Positions 33,100-41,241 of a DNA stretch of 46,829 nt are shown here, piece by piece. The notes under the pieces were generated by a model. It made no database searches. It was not told the DNA's origin and was given only the letters and a program-made list of their open reading frames with translations. Position numbers and translations under genes: made by a program. The stretch lies in the NCBI GenBank assembly GCA_018401355.1, contig JAGYLD010000010.1:1-46829 (forward strand). The letters are read 5' to 3'. The DNA is from Bacteroidales bacterium (GTDB lineage: Bacteria; Bacteroidota; Bacteroidia; Bacteroidales; B18-G4). The first letter of the stretch is position 1, and every line of letters starts with the position of its first letter.

Positions 33100-34887
33100 T
33101 TATTCCTCAAAGGGAATTTTTTCAAGGATCTTTGAATTGAAAATTTTGCCTACAGGATACTTATCCTTTTTCCAGTCCCAATAAGGGGTTTTACTGTAAA
33201 ACCAGTTCAGCATACCCCACTGGCTTTTAGCAAAATCAGGGTCCTCAACCATCTTATTTTCAAATTCCTCTTTGAGCTCCGGGTCATTTTCCAGCATTTC
33301 TCTGGCCATAACTTCCATTACATAAGTCTCACTATATTCTTTCTGTTCAAAAATAGCATCGAAAAAACCCCAGCGGACATAAGAATCCATGGCTTCCGGT
33401 TCAAGGATATTGGCAATGACCCTTGCGGTGCGTTGATTGGTCATCACAACTGCTGAGCCTTTTGGGTAATATCTTTTTTCTATGATCTCTTTACAATCAA
33501 TATTATTCATCATATGTCTGCCCTCGTACGGCCTACTTCTCCATTGAGGATCAATAAAAAGGCAGGAAGTTACTTCAATGTCGACAGGTTCACTGGTTTT
33601 TAAAACATCTACACCATGAAGTCCCAGGTTTCGGATCACATCCGACCATTCAGGGGGAATGATATACGCCACCGGTAAAGTAATATATTTGCTAACCTCA
33701 GGCTTGTTAAACCATGGGAGATTAAAGGTTTTTGGATTGCCGGAATATTTAAACCAGCTACCTCCGGTCAGGTTGCTTTTCTCCACAGTATAATCCACGC
33801 CCCTGAAATCAACCATGGTGCTGTCATTGTTTGAGCGCTTGAATTCAACAGGAAGCGGTTGAGCCCTGAATTCTTCTGATTTGCAATACTCATCAGCCTG
33901 CTTGTTGAGCCGATGAATTTTCTTAAAATCCTTATTAAGGAATTCCGCAGTAAATCTTATCAGTTCATAGGTTGCTTCTACCCGCAATTGATGTGGCTTC
34001 AGCATATGAGTTTCTATCAGCAAGCCAGGGCGGTTCTGAATAGCTGAATAACCCTGTGACAGTCTGGGCGGGGCAGGACTGGAAACCATTCCGCTTCTGG
34101 GATCATGCCAGCTTCGGAAGCTTACATATGGAAATATCGGATAGCCTGCCTCATCCATCCTGGGAACTATGTACGGAAGGAATTCATCCCTTTGCCAGTA
34201 GGTGAGACCTTTATCCATGTTTCCAAATATCTCCATCATATAAGTTGCAACATACTGGTAATCTGCGCCATCTGTTGAATGGCAATCAACAAAAAAGTCA
34301 GGCAACCAGCAGTTAAACAATTTCAGCCAGGCAAGCATTTCAGGGGCATCAGCCTTCAGGAAATCCCTGTTCAGGTTCAGGTTTTGCGCAGTTGCCCGCC
34401 ATCCCATCTCTCTGGGTCCATTCTGGTTGATCCTGTTGTAAGGCCCAAACCGTGCAAGTCCATCCACATTAAAAGCAGGAATTATAAGGATGGTAAGATG
34501 GTCCAATAATCCTGACAAGTCTCTGGTAACCGCAACATCCCTGGCAAACATCAATACAGCATCGGTTCCATCAGCTTCACCAGGATGTATTCCTGCTTCA
34601 ATCAAAAGTATGGCCTTTCCTGAGTTACGGACCTGTTCAGGATTAAAATTATTCTCATTATCAAGGATCAGTAACGGCAACTCTCTGCCCTGGGGGCTGG
34701 TACCAAATGATTCATAACTAACCCATGGAGAGGACTCAGCCAGTAATTTACTATACCTGATCACCTCCTGATAATTGGCTGTCTCAAGAAATTCTGATTT
34801 TTCATAATGGGTGAGGAACTTCCCTTCCTGGGAGAACAAAAAAAATGTCGAGGGAATCAATAATAATAAGAAAAACAAACGCTTCAT
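33100..34887 (-). CDS. M14 family zinc carboxypeptidase-like protein, exported
   Basis: 595 residues with a signal peptide (ending FLFSQ). The M14 zinc motif HPGE (His101, Glu104 in EAGIHPGEADGTD) and third ligand His203 (FVDCHSTDG) are present, with substrate residues NLNLNRDF and a candidate catalytic Glu in PGLLIETHMLKPH. The domain ends at about residue 330. The remaining 260 residues are an unassigned C-terminal region seen in large Bacteroidota M14 peptidases. It probably trims peptides in the periplasm or outside. A -7 box (34908-34915, minus strand) lies 21 bp upstream. Its neighbour is a truncated dipeptidase of related nutritional use. Confidence 0.85.
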   Translation of the reverse strand: MKRLFFLLLLIPSTFFLFSQEGKFLTHYEKSEFLETANYQEVIRYSKLLAESSPWVSYESFGTSPQGRELPLLILDNENNFNPEQVRNSGKAILLIEAGIHPGEADGTDAVLMFARDVAVTRDLSGLLDHLTILIIPAFNVDGLARFGPYNRINQNGPREMGWRATAQNLNLNRDFLKADAPEMLAWLKLFNCWLPDFFVDCHSTDGADYQYVATYMMEIFGNMDKGLTYWQRDEFLPYIVPRMDEAGYPIFPYVSFRSWHDPRSGMVSSPAPPRLSQGYSAIQNRPGLLIETHMLKPHQLRVEATYELIRFTAEFLNKDFKKIHRLNKQADEYCKSEEFRAQPLPVEFKRSNNDSTMVDFRGVDYTVEKSNLTGGSWFKYSGNPKTFNLPWFNKPEVSKYITLPVAYIIPPEWSDVIRNLGLHGVDVLKTSEPVDIEVTSCLFIDPQWRSRPYEGRHMMNNIDCKEIIEKRYYPKGSAVVMTNQRTARVIANILEPEAMDSYVRWGFFDAIFEQKEYSETYVMEVMAREMLENDPELKEEFENKMVEDPDFAKSQWGMLNWFYSKTPYWDWKKDKYPVGKIFNSKILEKIPFEE

Positions 34888-34907
34888 GGATCATCTTTTT
34901 AGATGGC

Positions 34908-34915
34908 CAAAGATA
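34908..34915 (-). promoter_or_regulatory. -7 box TATCTTTG for the M14 peptidase
   Basis: An exact TATCTTTG on the minus strand, 21 bp before the ATG at 34887. The -33 element is not clear. Confidence 0.45.
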
Positions 34916-34941
34916 CACATTATAAGATTGTATGAATGGGG

Positions 34942-35874
34942 CTATTGGTCTTGTTCTTTAACCTCCCAGCCGTAATCAACATATTCCCAGTCAAAATCTT
35001 CACCTTTAACCTCAATCATCATAAATCCCTCTTCGAAACCACGGTTTGCGCCTGTCCACCATCTTCCTGATACGGCTCCCCCTGTCAGAAAGTGCACTCC
35101 ATCAACGTATATATCTTCAATGGTATGCAAGTGCCCCTGCAAAACAAGTTTCAGGTTGTATCCTTCAAAAAGGTCCACGACTTCCTTACCATTGACAACC
35201 ACCAGAGAGGAATCATTGGGTTTGGTGGTGGCATCATACTTTTGTTTAAAAATGGTAAATATAGGGATATGTGTACTGATAACCAGCGGCATGGAGGGAT
35301 CTGTGTTCTGCAGCTCAGATTGTATCCATTCCATCTGTGCATCATCAACCATCCCGATATAGCGTCCTTTTTTATTATCCTCAACTGAATTCAGTATGAA
35401 GAATTTCCAGCCTTCGTGGTCAAAACTATAATACCCGGGGCCAATTCTTTGTTCATACATCTTCTCTCCGTATTCCGGATGGTTTTTATCGGCGCCACTC
35501 CGTTCATAAATACCGTAAATCTCATGATTGCCCAGGGTATTATATACCGGCATGGCGTAATCCTCCTGGATATCATTGTAAAGTTTATACAAGCTATCGG
35601 CTCTGCCGTATGAGGTTCCAAGGGCATCCATTATGAGATCTCCGCCGGTGATAACGAAATCCGGCTTCAGTTCATTCACAACGCTGATGGCCTGCTTATA
35701 ACCGGCAACAGCATTTCTTTCAGGCTGGACATGAATATCAGTTAAAAAAGCAAAAGAAAAACTCTTCCCCTTTTCCTGAGCTTGATCACCAAGCTGGGTG
35801 CATTGCGTAAGAAAACCCATTAAGATCATTGAAAATATAAGAATGGCTAAAATTTGGAAACGAAATTTTTTCAT
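34942..35874 (-). CDS. Calcineurin-like metallophosphoesterase lipoprotein
   Basis: 310 residues with a lipobox FLTQC (Cys25). All metallophosphoesterase blocks are present: FLTDIH (metal 1), VITGGDLIMD, YNTLGNHEIYG (Asn-His), LVISTHIPIF and LQGHLHTIED. The two-metal site hydrolyses phosphomono- or diesters. The lipoprotein signal places it in the envelope. Substrates range widely in this family (nucleotides, lipids, purple acid phosphatase-like), and none can be chosen here. It is divergent from the DUF3857 gene pair. Confidence 0.85.
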   Translation of the reverse strand: MKKFRFQILAILIFSMILMGFLTQCTQLGDQAQEKGKSFSFAFLTDIHVQPERNAVAGYKQAISVVNELKPDFVITGGDLIMDALGTSYGRADSLYKLYNDIQEDYAMPVYNTLGNHEIYGIYERSGADKNHPEYGEKMYEQRIGPGYYSFDHEGWKFFILNSVEDNKKGRYIGMVDDAQMEWIQSELQNTDPSMPLVISTHIPIFTIFKQKYDATTKPNDSSLVVVNGKEVVDLFEGYNLKLVLQGHLHTIEDIYVDGVHFLTGGAVSGRWWTGANRGFEEGFMMIEVKGEDFDWEYVDYGWEVKEQDQ

Positions 35875-35984
35875 GGTTCATAGGTTTTTAAGAGAGATAA
35901 AACTATAAATAATCGGGATCATATTCGCTGTAAATCTATTATTAATTTGTTAAATTTACCGCTTCAAATTAAAATATCCAAGAT

Positions 35985-37952
35985 ATGATCAGGAAAATTT
36001 CATTGTTACTTACAGTATTGATCTTCATGCTGACTGTTTACGGAAGCCCTGTTAAAGAATTAATAAGCAGTGCTCCAGGTCAGGAAGATTTCCCAAACGC
36101 CAACTATCTGACCCTTTTTGACAGTACAATGGTAGATGTTCAGGAGTCTGGTTTGAGTTATGTTAATATCCACAGGCTTTACAAAGTTTTTACTGCAGAT
36201 GGTGCCAAAGAATTAAGCACCATAACTTTTGGCTATGATCCTTTGTCAGCTTATGTTGACATAAAGAAAGTGGTGATCTACAGGGTAAATGGGGAAACAG
36301 AAGAGTTGGATATTAATGAAGTGATGGATTATCCAGCTCCGGCCCGCGCCATTTACTGGGGGGCACGTGAAAAGATGCTGGAGGTGGGTCGTCTGGAACC
36401 CGGCGACGCGCTGGAAGTTTTCCTTTTCAGGAAAGGTTTTACTTATGCTCTTTTACAGGATGACATCAGCGATGATGAAAGATACATACCACCTATGAGG
36501 GGACATTTTTATGACATCGTGGAATTCTGGAGCAATGAACCCATCCTGGAAAAAGTATACAGCACAGCCATTCCAAAAGACAAGTTGGTGCAGTATGAGT
36601 TTTACAACGGAGAGGTGCGCTCATCGGCCGTACTGAAAGAAGAAAAAATGGTTTACACTTTTACCAAGGAAGACATCAAACCGATGCCACATGAATCATG
36701 GCAGGTAGCCTGGTCGGATGTTGCACCAAAACTATTGATCTCTACCAGTCCTGACTGGTATGCCAAGTCACTATGGTTTTATGGTGTTAACGAAGACTTT
36801 GGAAGCTTTGACGTTACACCGGAAGTACAGGCAAAGGTTGATGCACTGCTAAAAGACGCTTATACCGAGATGGATTCCATTTCCATTTTGACCCATTGGG
36901 TAGCAGATGAGATCCGTTATTCCGGGATCTCTATGGGTGAAGGAGAAGGATACACATTGCATAAAGGTGAGATGACTTTTCTTGATCGCTGCGGTGTATG
37001 TAAAGACAAAGCAGGCATGCTGATCACCATGCTGCGCGCAGCAGGATTTGAATCTTACCCTGCAATGACCATGGCTGGCTCACGCATTGATTATATCCCG
37101 GCCGACCAGTTCAACCACAGTGTTACGATCGTAAAACTTCGCAATGGTGAGTACGAACTTCTTGATCCGACCTGGGTTCCCTTCCTGAGAGAACTGTGGT
37201 CCAGCGCAGAACAACAGCAAAATTACCTGATGGGAGTCCCTGAAGGCGCTGATCTGATGATCACCCCCGTTTCTGATCCGGAAAATCATTTCATCAGGAT
37301 CGATGGAACTTCAGAAATCAAAGAAAACGGAGATGTCGAAGGAAAGATTAACCTCATTGCAGAAGGGCAGACAGATGCCAGCATCAGAAGGATGTTCACC
37401 GGTTATCCTATGAGTGAATGGGATAAAAACCTTGAAGCAGAGATCAAAAAAACGCACCCAAGGGCAGAGATTTTAAAAACCAGCTATAAAAATCCCTATA
37501 ATTACCAGGAAGGCCCGATAAAACTGGAAATAACGTACCGGATTCCGGATTATGCTACTGTAACCAATGATGAGATAATATTCATCCCTGTTAACGCAAC
37601 ACAAATTTTCACCAGGGGTATGGGCCATCTGTATATGAACACAAACATCATGGAAAGAAAATATGATTTCCGGGAAAGGTGCTCACGGTTGGTACAACTG
37701 GAAGAGCAGATTAAACTGCCTTTTAAGGCATCTTTAACCTATGCTCCTGAAATTGAAGAATTTAATGGAGATGTTGCTGCTTTTGAGGGAGAATATAAGT
37801 TATCCTTGAAAGGGAATGTACTCATGCTTTTCGAGCGCATTACACTCAACAAAAGGGTTTATGAAAAAGAAGAATGGCCGGAATACAGGAAAGCTGTGGT
37901 GGCTCAGAAGAAGTTTGCAGAAGAACCTGTCATCCTGAAAATTGAAAATTAA
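35985..37952 (+). CDS. DUF3857 / transglutaminase-like exported protein, active-site intact
   Basis: 655 residues with a signal peptide (about 1-20). Residues about 50-240 are a DUF3857 domain (YVNIHRLYKVFTADGAKELS, VEVGRLEPGDALEVF-like). Residues about 295-400 are a transglutaminase core with Cys339 in GVCKDKAGML, His378 in FNHSV and Asp394 in ELLDPTW. A beta-rich C-terminal domain follows. Members of this family are common Bacteroidota envelope proteins thought to be peptidases or cross-linkers. The next gene (26 bp downstream) is a paralogue without the catalytic residues. Confidence 0.82.
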   Translation: MIRKISLLLTVLIFMLTVYGSPVKELISSAPGQEDFPNANYLTLFDSTMVDVQESGLSYVNIHRLYKVFTADGAKELSTITFGYDPLSAYVDIKKVVIYRVNGETEELDINEVMDYPAPARAIYWGAREKMLEVGRLEPGDALEVFLFRKGFTYALLQDDISDDERYIPPMRGHFYDIVEFWSNEPILEKVYSTAIPKDKLVQYEFYNGEVRSSAVLKEEKMVYTFTKEDIKPMPHESWQVAWSDVAPKLLISTSPDWYAKSLWFYGVNEDFGSFDVTPEVQAKVDALLKDAYTEMDSISILTHWVADEIRYSGISMGEGEGYTLHKGEMTFLDRCGVCKDKAGMLITMLRAAGFESYPAMTMAGSRIDYIPADQFNHSVTIVKLRNGEYELLDPTWVPFLRELWSSAEQQQNYLMGVPEGADLMITPVSDPENHFIRIDGTSEIKENGDVEGKINLIAEGQTDASIRRMFTGYPMSEWDKNLEAEIKKTHPRAEILKTSYKNPYNYQEGPIKLEITYRIPDYATVTNDEIIFIPVNATQIFTRGMGHLYMNTNIMERKYDFRERCSRLVQLEEQIKLPFKASLTYAPEIEEFNGDVAAFEGEYKLSLKGNVLMLFERITLNKRVYEKEEWPEYRKAVVAQKKFAEEPVILKIEN

Positions 37953-37978
37953 GTAAACACAGAAAATAATCAATCACC

Positions 37979-39799
37979 ATGAAAAAGATAATATTTTCCA
38001 CCATCCTGTTTTCAATTATTTGTTATACAGCTTTTTCGCAGAATGCTAAACCGGATGCTGTTTACCGCAAGCTTATCAAAGAATATACCTTAAACCCCGA
38101 TGGGAGTAGTACCTTCAGGCTGTACAAGGAAGTTCAGCTCAATACCCATTATTCCTTCAACAGGCAACAGGGAGAAACATTCATTGTTTATAACCCTGAA
38201 TATCAAAAATTGAAAATCAATGAAGCCTATACCATAATGGCAGATGGCAAAAAAGTTACCACCCCCGGGAATGCATTCAATGAAGTATTACCACGTTTTG
38301 CTTCACGGGTACCAACCTACAATCATCTCAGGGAAATGGTAGTAACCCACACTGGCCTTGAGGTGGGAGCAGTCATATATCTGGATTATTCTATCGATAA
38401 TGCGGCAGGCTTTCTACCGGCTTTCATGGGTAACGAGCCTTTATTCCAGGAAGCGCCGGTTACAGAAATGAATCTTATTGTCAGGATTCCAATGGACAAA
38501 GAACTAAAACAAAAGACGTACAATATAAGGACGGCACCTGAAATCACTGAAGAAAAAGGCATGAAGGTTTACAAGTGGATCTTTCGCGACCTGGATGCCA
38601 TGCCATATGACAGGAATGTGGATAATTCACGATTTCCGAGGGTGATATTCAGCACGGTGGATCTAAAAAGAGCGTTCTTTAAAATGGTTGCACAGCCTGC
38701 CTTTACCTTCATGGGCAGCCAGGAGTTGAGCCAGGTAGCAAAAAAGGTAGCTGATGAAGAAAAAGATGACCTCAGCAGGATCATGAAGTTAAGGTCTATT
38801 GTTAATAATGACCTTAAAACCTGGAATATTCCTGAAAAATATACCGGATATGCATGCAGAACACCAGATGAAGTATGGAAAAGCAATGGCGGAACGCCGT
38901 TGGAAAAATCGGTTTTGTTATCTTCATTATTAATAAAAGCGGGTATCAATGCCCGACCTGTTGCCGTTTTCCCGGGAATGTTCTATGATGAGTCCCTGGC
39001 ATGCCTTGGATGTATTGAGGATTATATTGTTCAGGCCAATCCAAAGGAAGAAGAACAATGGTATATTTCGCCAACAAACAATGGCCAGAAAAACATGAAA
39101 TACAGCCTGCCGGGAAAAACTTTGCTGGTGTTGGACGGAGCCATAGAAAGCCTGAGAACATATAATGAATCTCAGGAAACTGGAGAAATAAACTTCGGTC
39201 TTGGTTTGGTGATCCATGATACAAGCAATATGACCGGAACCATGACACTGGAAATGACAAAGCAATTTAATCCTTTCTATAAATTAAGCAAGGATAAGGA
39301 AGATGCAGCAACTATGATCTCGGGGATTTCGAAAAAAGAAATTACCAATATTGAGATGAAGAAACTTAACCAGCATAACGCATTGATCAATTATGAAGTA
39401 AAGCTGGAAAAACCGTTCAAGATCCTTTCGGGGTATATTTTCTGGACCCTTCCACAATGCAGGGAAGGACTTGCAGGCTGGCATATCGGATATTTAACGG
39501 ATGAGCGGACAACACCCTTTGCGGTACCGGAATTGATCAAAGAAACCAATGAGTATAGCATCTCCTATCCTGAAAACATGGAACTGACAAGCACTTTAAA
39601 AAATACAGAGCTGGATTATAGTTTTGGTAAGTTGGTGATATCCATGAAACAGAAAAAACAGGAAATATTCATCAAACATGAATTAGAGATCCGTGAAGGA
39701 ACAATCTCCCTCGCTGATTACACAGCATTCAAAGAAATGATCAACATTTGGGTAGATCCGGCTTTCAGGAAGCTGGTCTTTAAATACCAGACGTATTAA
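37979..39799 (+). CDS. DUF3857 protein with degenerate transglutaminase domain (pseudoenzyme)
   Basis: 606 residues with a signal peptide ending TAFSQ. DUF3857 spans about 25-230 (YKEVQLNTHYSFNRQQGETF, GLEVGAVIYLDYSID). The transglutaminase region (about 255-375) keeps the fold pattern (RSIVNNDLKTWNI, SVLLSSLLIKAGINARPVAV), but the catalytic Cys position reads Pro307 in GGTPLEKSVLL and the Asp position reads Ser364 in WYISPTN. No catalytic His was found at the expected place. It is likely a non-enzymatic partner of the upstream paralogue, such as a binding subunit or regulator. It overlaps the convergent 39780 gene by 20 bases. Confidence 0.8.
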   Translation: MKKIIFSTILFSIICYTAFSQNAKPDAVYRKLIKEYTLNPDGSSTFRLYKEVQLNTHYSFNRQQGETFIVYNPEYQKLKINEAYTIMADGKKVTTPGNAFNEVLPRFASRVPTYNHLREMVVTHTGLEVGAVIYLDYSIDNAAGFLPAFMGNEPLFQEAPVTEMNLIVRIPMDKELKQKTYNIRTAPEITEEKGMKVYKWIFRDLDAMPYDRNVDNSRFPRVIFSTVDLKRAFFKMVAQPAFTFMGSQELSQVAKKVADEEKDDLSRIMKLRSIVNNDLKTWNIPEKYTGYACRTPDEVWKSNGGTPLEKSVLLSSLLIKAGINARPVAVFPGMFYDESLACLGCIEDYIVQANPKEEEQWYISPTNNGQKNMKYSLPGKTLLVLDGAIESLRTYNESQETGEINFGLGLVIHDTSNMTGTMTLEMTKQFNPFYKLSKDKEDAATMISGISKKEITNIEMKKLNQHNALINYEVKLEKPFKILSGYIFWTLPQCREGLAGWHIGYLTDERTTPFAVPELIKETNEYSISYPENMELTSTLKNTELDYSFGKLVISMKQKKQEIFIKHELEIREGTISLADYTAFKEMINIWVDPAFRKLVFKYQTY

Positions 39800-40712
39800 G
39801 GTTTCCCAGCGTAACCGTGATCGTTCTCTTCAGGTCTTTTTTGTCGTCTGCGAATATTTTAAGTGTAACCTGTACGTGGACATTATAAATATTCATCAAC
39901 ACTTCTTTGGAGTGTATTTGTCCAATCTTCAGGATGTCGGTGTTGATGATCCCTGTGCGGCGGGAGACTTCTGTATCGATGATCTGATTTTCACCTTCAT
40001 CAATATATTTATAGTCATAGTCCTGGAATTCCTGGATATTAGATATTTCATCAATTGTATATATCTGTAGGTTTTCGATTCCATCAATATTTGCGAGGAA
40101 CCAATCGTATGAATTCTGATCCATCAAACATCGGTTCAGGCTATCTTTTTCAAGTATCCTGGCATTGTTGATGATGGCACTGCCATAAAAATTATTCTCG
40201 AAGCTAAATATGGTATCCTGAGTAATTGCGTACCTGAGGCTGAGGCTTCCGATGATTTTCCTGAGTTTTGGGAATAGATGATAAGCATTGTATGCTCTTA
40301 CCACCACCTCAAAGTTAATCGCGAAAAACAGGGCATGAAGAGGAGTGTCAAAAATCAAAAAACCCCCATCCCCTGTGGAAATAAATGATCGTTCAATGCG
40401 GTCTTTGGTGTATCGCTGGAAAATGTACTGATTGTTTTCAAGACATAAACGTATGGCTTTTTCAAAAAGAATCTTAAAAAGAACCGGTATCAATGTCTGT
40501 TCCAGGTGCTTATACTGGCCATACCTGTAAATATCAATCCCCAGCACAGCAACTCGGTTGAAGCTTTTTAAGTCAATATAATCGGCCAGGGCCTGATATA
40601 ACTCCTTGCTTTCAGGTATGATATTAACTTTCTCGTAAATGGATTCCTTGTCATATTCCCTCATCAGTCCAAGAATATGATCATAATTCATTCTCTTTAT
40701 TGGTTTTGCCAT
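39780..40712 (-). CDS. Class III nucleotidyl cyclase-like domain protein
   Basis: 310 residues from the ATG at 40712. The longer frame to 40967 is rejected because its extra 85 residues are unlike protein and cover the promoter. Residues 52-190 resemble a class III adenylyl/guanylyl cyclase core: VAVLGIDIYRY with Asp60, FISTGDGGFLIF with Asp115, and NFYGSAIINNARILEK with Arg185. The usual catalytic Asn before that Arg appears replaced (Ile181), so activity is uncertain. Residues 195-310 are a separate unassigned region. There is no signal peptide, so it is cytoplasmic. It may be a degenerate cyclase or nucleotide-binding regulator. Confidence 0.5.
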   Translation of the reverse strand: MAKPIKRMNYDHILGLMREYDKESIYEKVNIIPESKELYQALADYIDLKSFNRVAVLGIDIYRYGQYKHLEQTLIPVLFKILFEKAIRLCLENNQYIFQRYTKDRIERSFISTGDGGFLIFDTPLHALFFAINFEVVVRAYNAYHLFPKLRKIIGSLSLRYAITQDTIFSFENNFYGSAIINNARILEKDSLNRCLMDQNSYDWFLANIDGIENLQIYTIDEISNIQEFQDYDYKYIDEGENQIIDTEVSRRTGIINTDILKIGQIHSKEVLMNIYNVHVQVTLKIFADDKKDLKRTITVTLGNLNTSGI

Positions 40713-40737
40713 CTTTTCATTTGTTATAAGCCAATGA

Positions 40738-40745
40738 CAAAGATA
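40738..40745 (-). promoter_or_regulatory. -7 box TATCTTTG for the cyclase-like gene
   Basis: An exact minus-strand TATCTTTG 26 bp before the ATG at 40712. A second option further upstream is TTG-N20-TACTTTTC. Confidence 0.45.
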
Positions 40746-40877
40746 ACATCCTTTTAGCAATTCCTGCGAGAAAAGTAAATAAACAACTGTGTATGTGCAA
40801 CATGCACCACTATTGGTTATTAACAATTGTTCATAACCCATGTGGATATTTTGTGCATATAACAAGGCATGAAAAAC

Positions 40878-40908
40878 TTGACATACGGTGCCTTTTGGAC
40901 TACATTTG
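40878..40908 (+). promoter_or_regulatory. Strong Bacteroidetes promoter of the noncoding RNA
   Basis: TTG (40878-40880), a 20-base spacer and TACATTTG (40901-40908) match TTG-N19-21-TAnnTTTG exactly. It is the best promoter in the window. Transcription should begin near 40915. Confidence 0.75.
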
Positions 40909-40914
40909 TTTTCA

Positions 40915-41241
40915 CCAAGTGAGGGATAAAAGGCTGGCGGAACAACGGGAACCCAGCAACGCTTCACCCCGGTGAGGCAGCGTCAAATTCCCAATGCCGG
41001 TTACCTAAAACCGAAAGGTCAGCAGTAGCTTAGGTGTTCTTAAAAATGATGGTTCTCTTTTCTGTAGCTCCTTTCCGGGAGTTGCAAGTCTGGAGGATCA
41101 GTGCAGAAGATACAGTTCCTTCGGGAACAGTACTCCAAAAGCATCAGCCACAATAACTGTAGTTTGGCGCTCTAACGATGCTACGGTGTCGATCGAGTGA
41201 AAGGAGCTTATCTGAACAAGATGAGCTCCTTTAGTTTTTTT
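40915..41241 (+). ncRNA. Unidentified structured noncoding RNA (about 327 nt)
   Basis: No conserved reading frame is present, but there is a strong promoter at the left end and an intrinsic terminator at the right end. In between are several stable hairpins: GCTGG/CCAGC near the start, GCTTCACC/GGTGAGGC-type (about 40960-40982), ACCTAA/TTAGGT around ACC-GAAA-GGT (about 41005-41036), CTCC/GGGAG (about 41068-41083) and GTTCC-TTCG-GGAAC (about 41115-41128). GC content is above that of the flanking intergenic DNA. It does not show the hallmark motifs of tmRNA (alanyl acceptor ends), RNase P (GAGGAAAGTCC) or the SRP symmetric loop with a GGAA tetraloop. A 6S-like RNA or a lineage-specific regulator is possible. 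It lies head-on to dnaG. Confidence 0.7.
41200..41241 (+). terminator. Intrinsic terminator of the ncRNA
   Basis: AAAGGAGCT (41200-41208) pairs exactly with AGCTCCTTT (41224-41232), followed by AG and a seven-T tract (41235-41241). The T-tract overlaps the dnaG stop codon on the opposite strand. The reverse strand has no comparable T-tract, so the orientation is rightward. Confidence 0.9.

Larger units (their letters stand above)
40713..40914. other. Divergent regulatory region with palindromes
   Basis: About 200 bp between the leftward cyclase-like gene and the rightward RNA. It holds a -7 box TATCTTTG (minus strand, 40738-40745) 26 bp before the cyclase-like ATG. GTGCA-ACA-TGCAC lies at 40795-40807. 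GGTTAT (40815-40820) pairs with ATAACC (40833-40838) around the perfect palindrome AACAATTGTT (40822-40831). The palindromes lie upstream of both transcripts and are candidate binding sites for a shared regulator. Confidence 0.5.

Noticed and set aside
40713-40967. 85-residue N-terminal extension of the cyclase-like protein
   Set aside because: It lacks protein-like character, covers the -7 box and palindromes, and the conserved part starts at the ATG at 40712.
40915-41241. Identification of the RNA as tmRNA, RNase P or SRP RNA
   Set aside because: No tRNA-like ends, no GAGGAAAGTCC core and no SRP symmetric loop with GGAA tetraloop. The ACC-GAAA-GGTCAGCAG part is only superficially like SRP helix 8.
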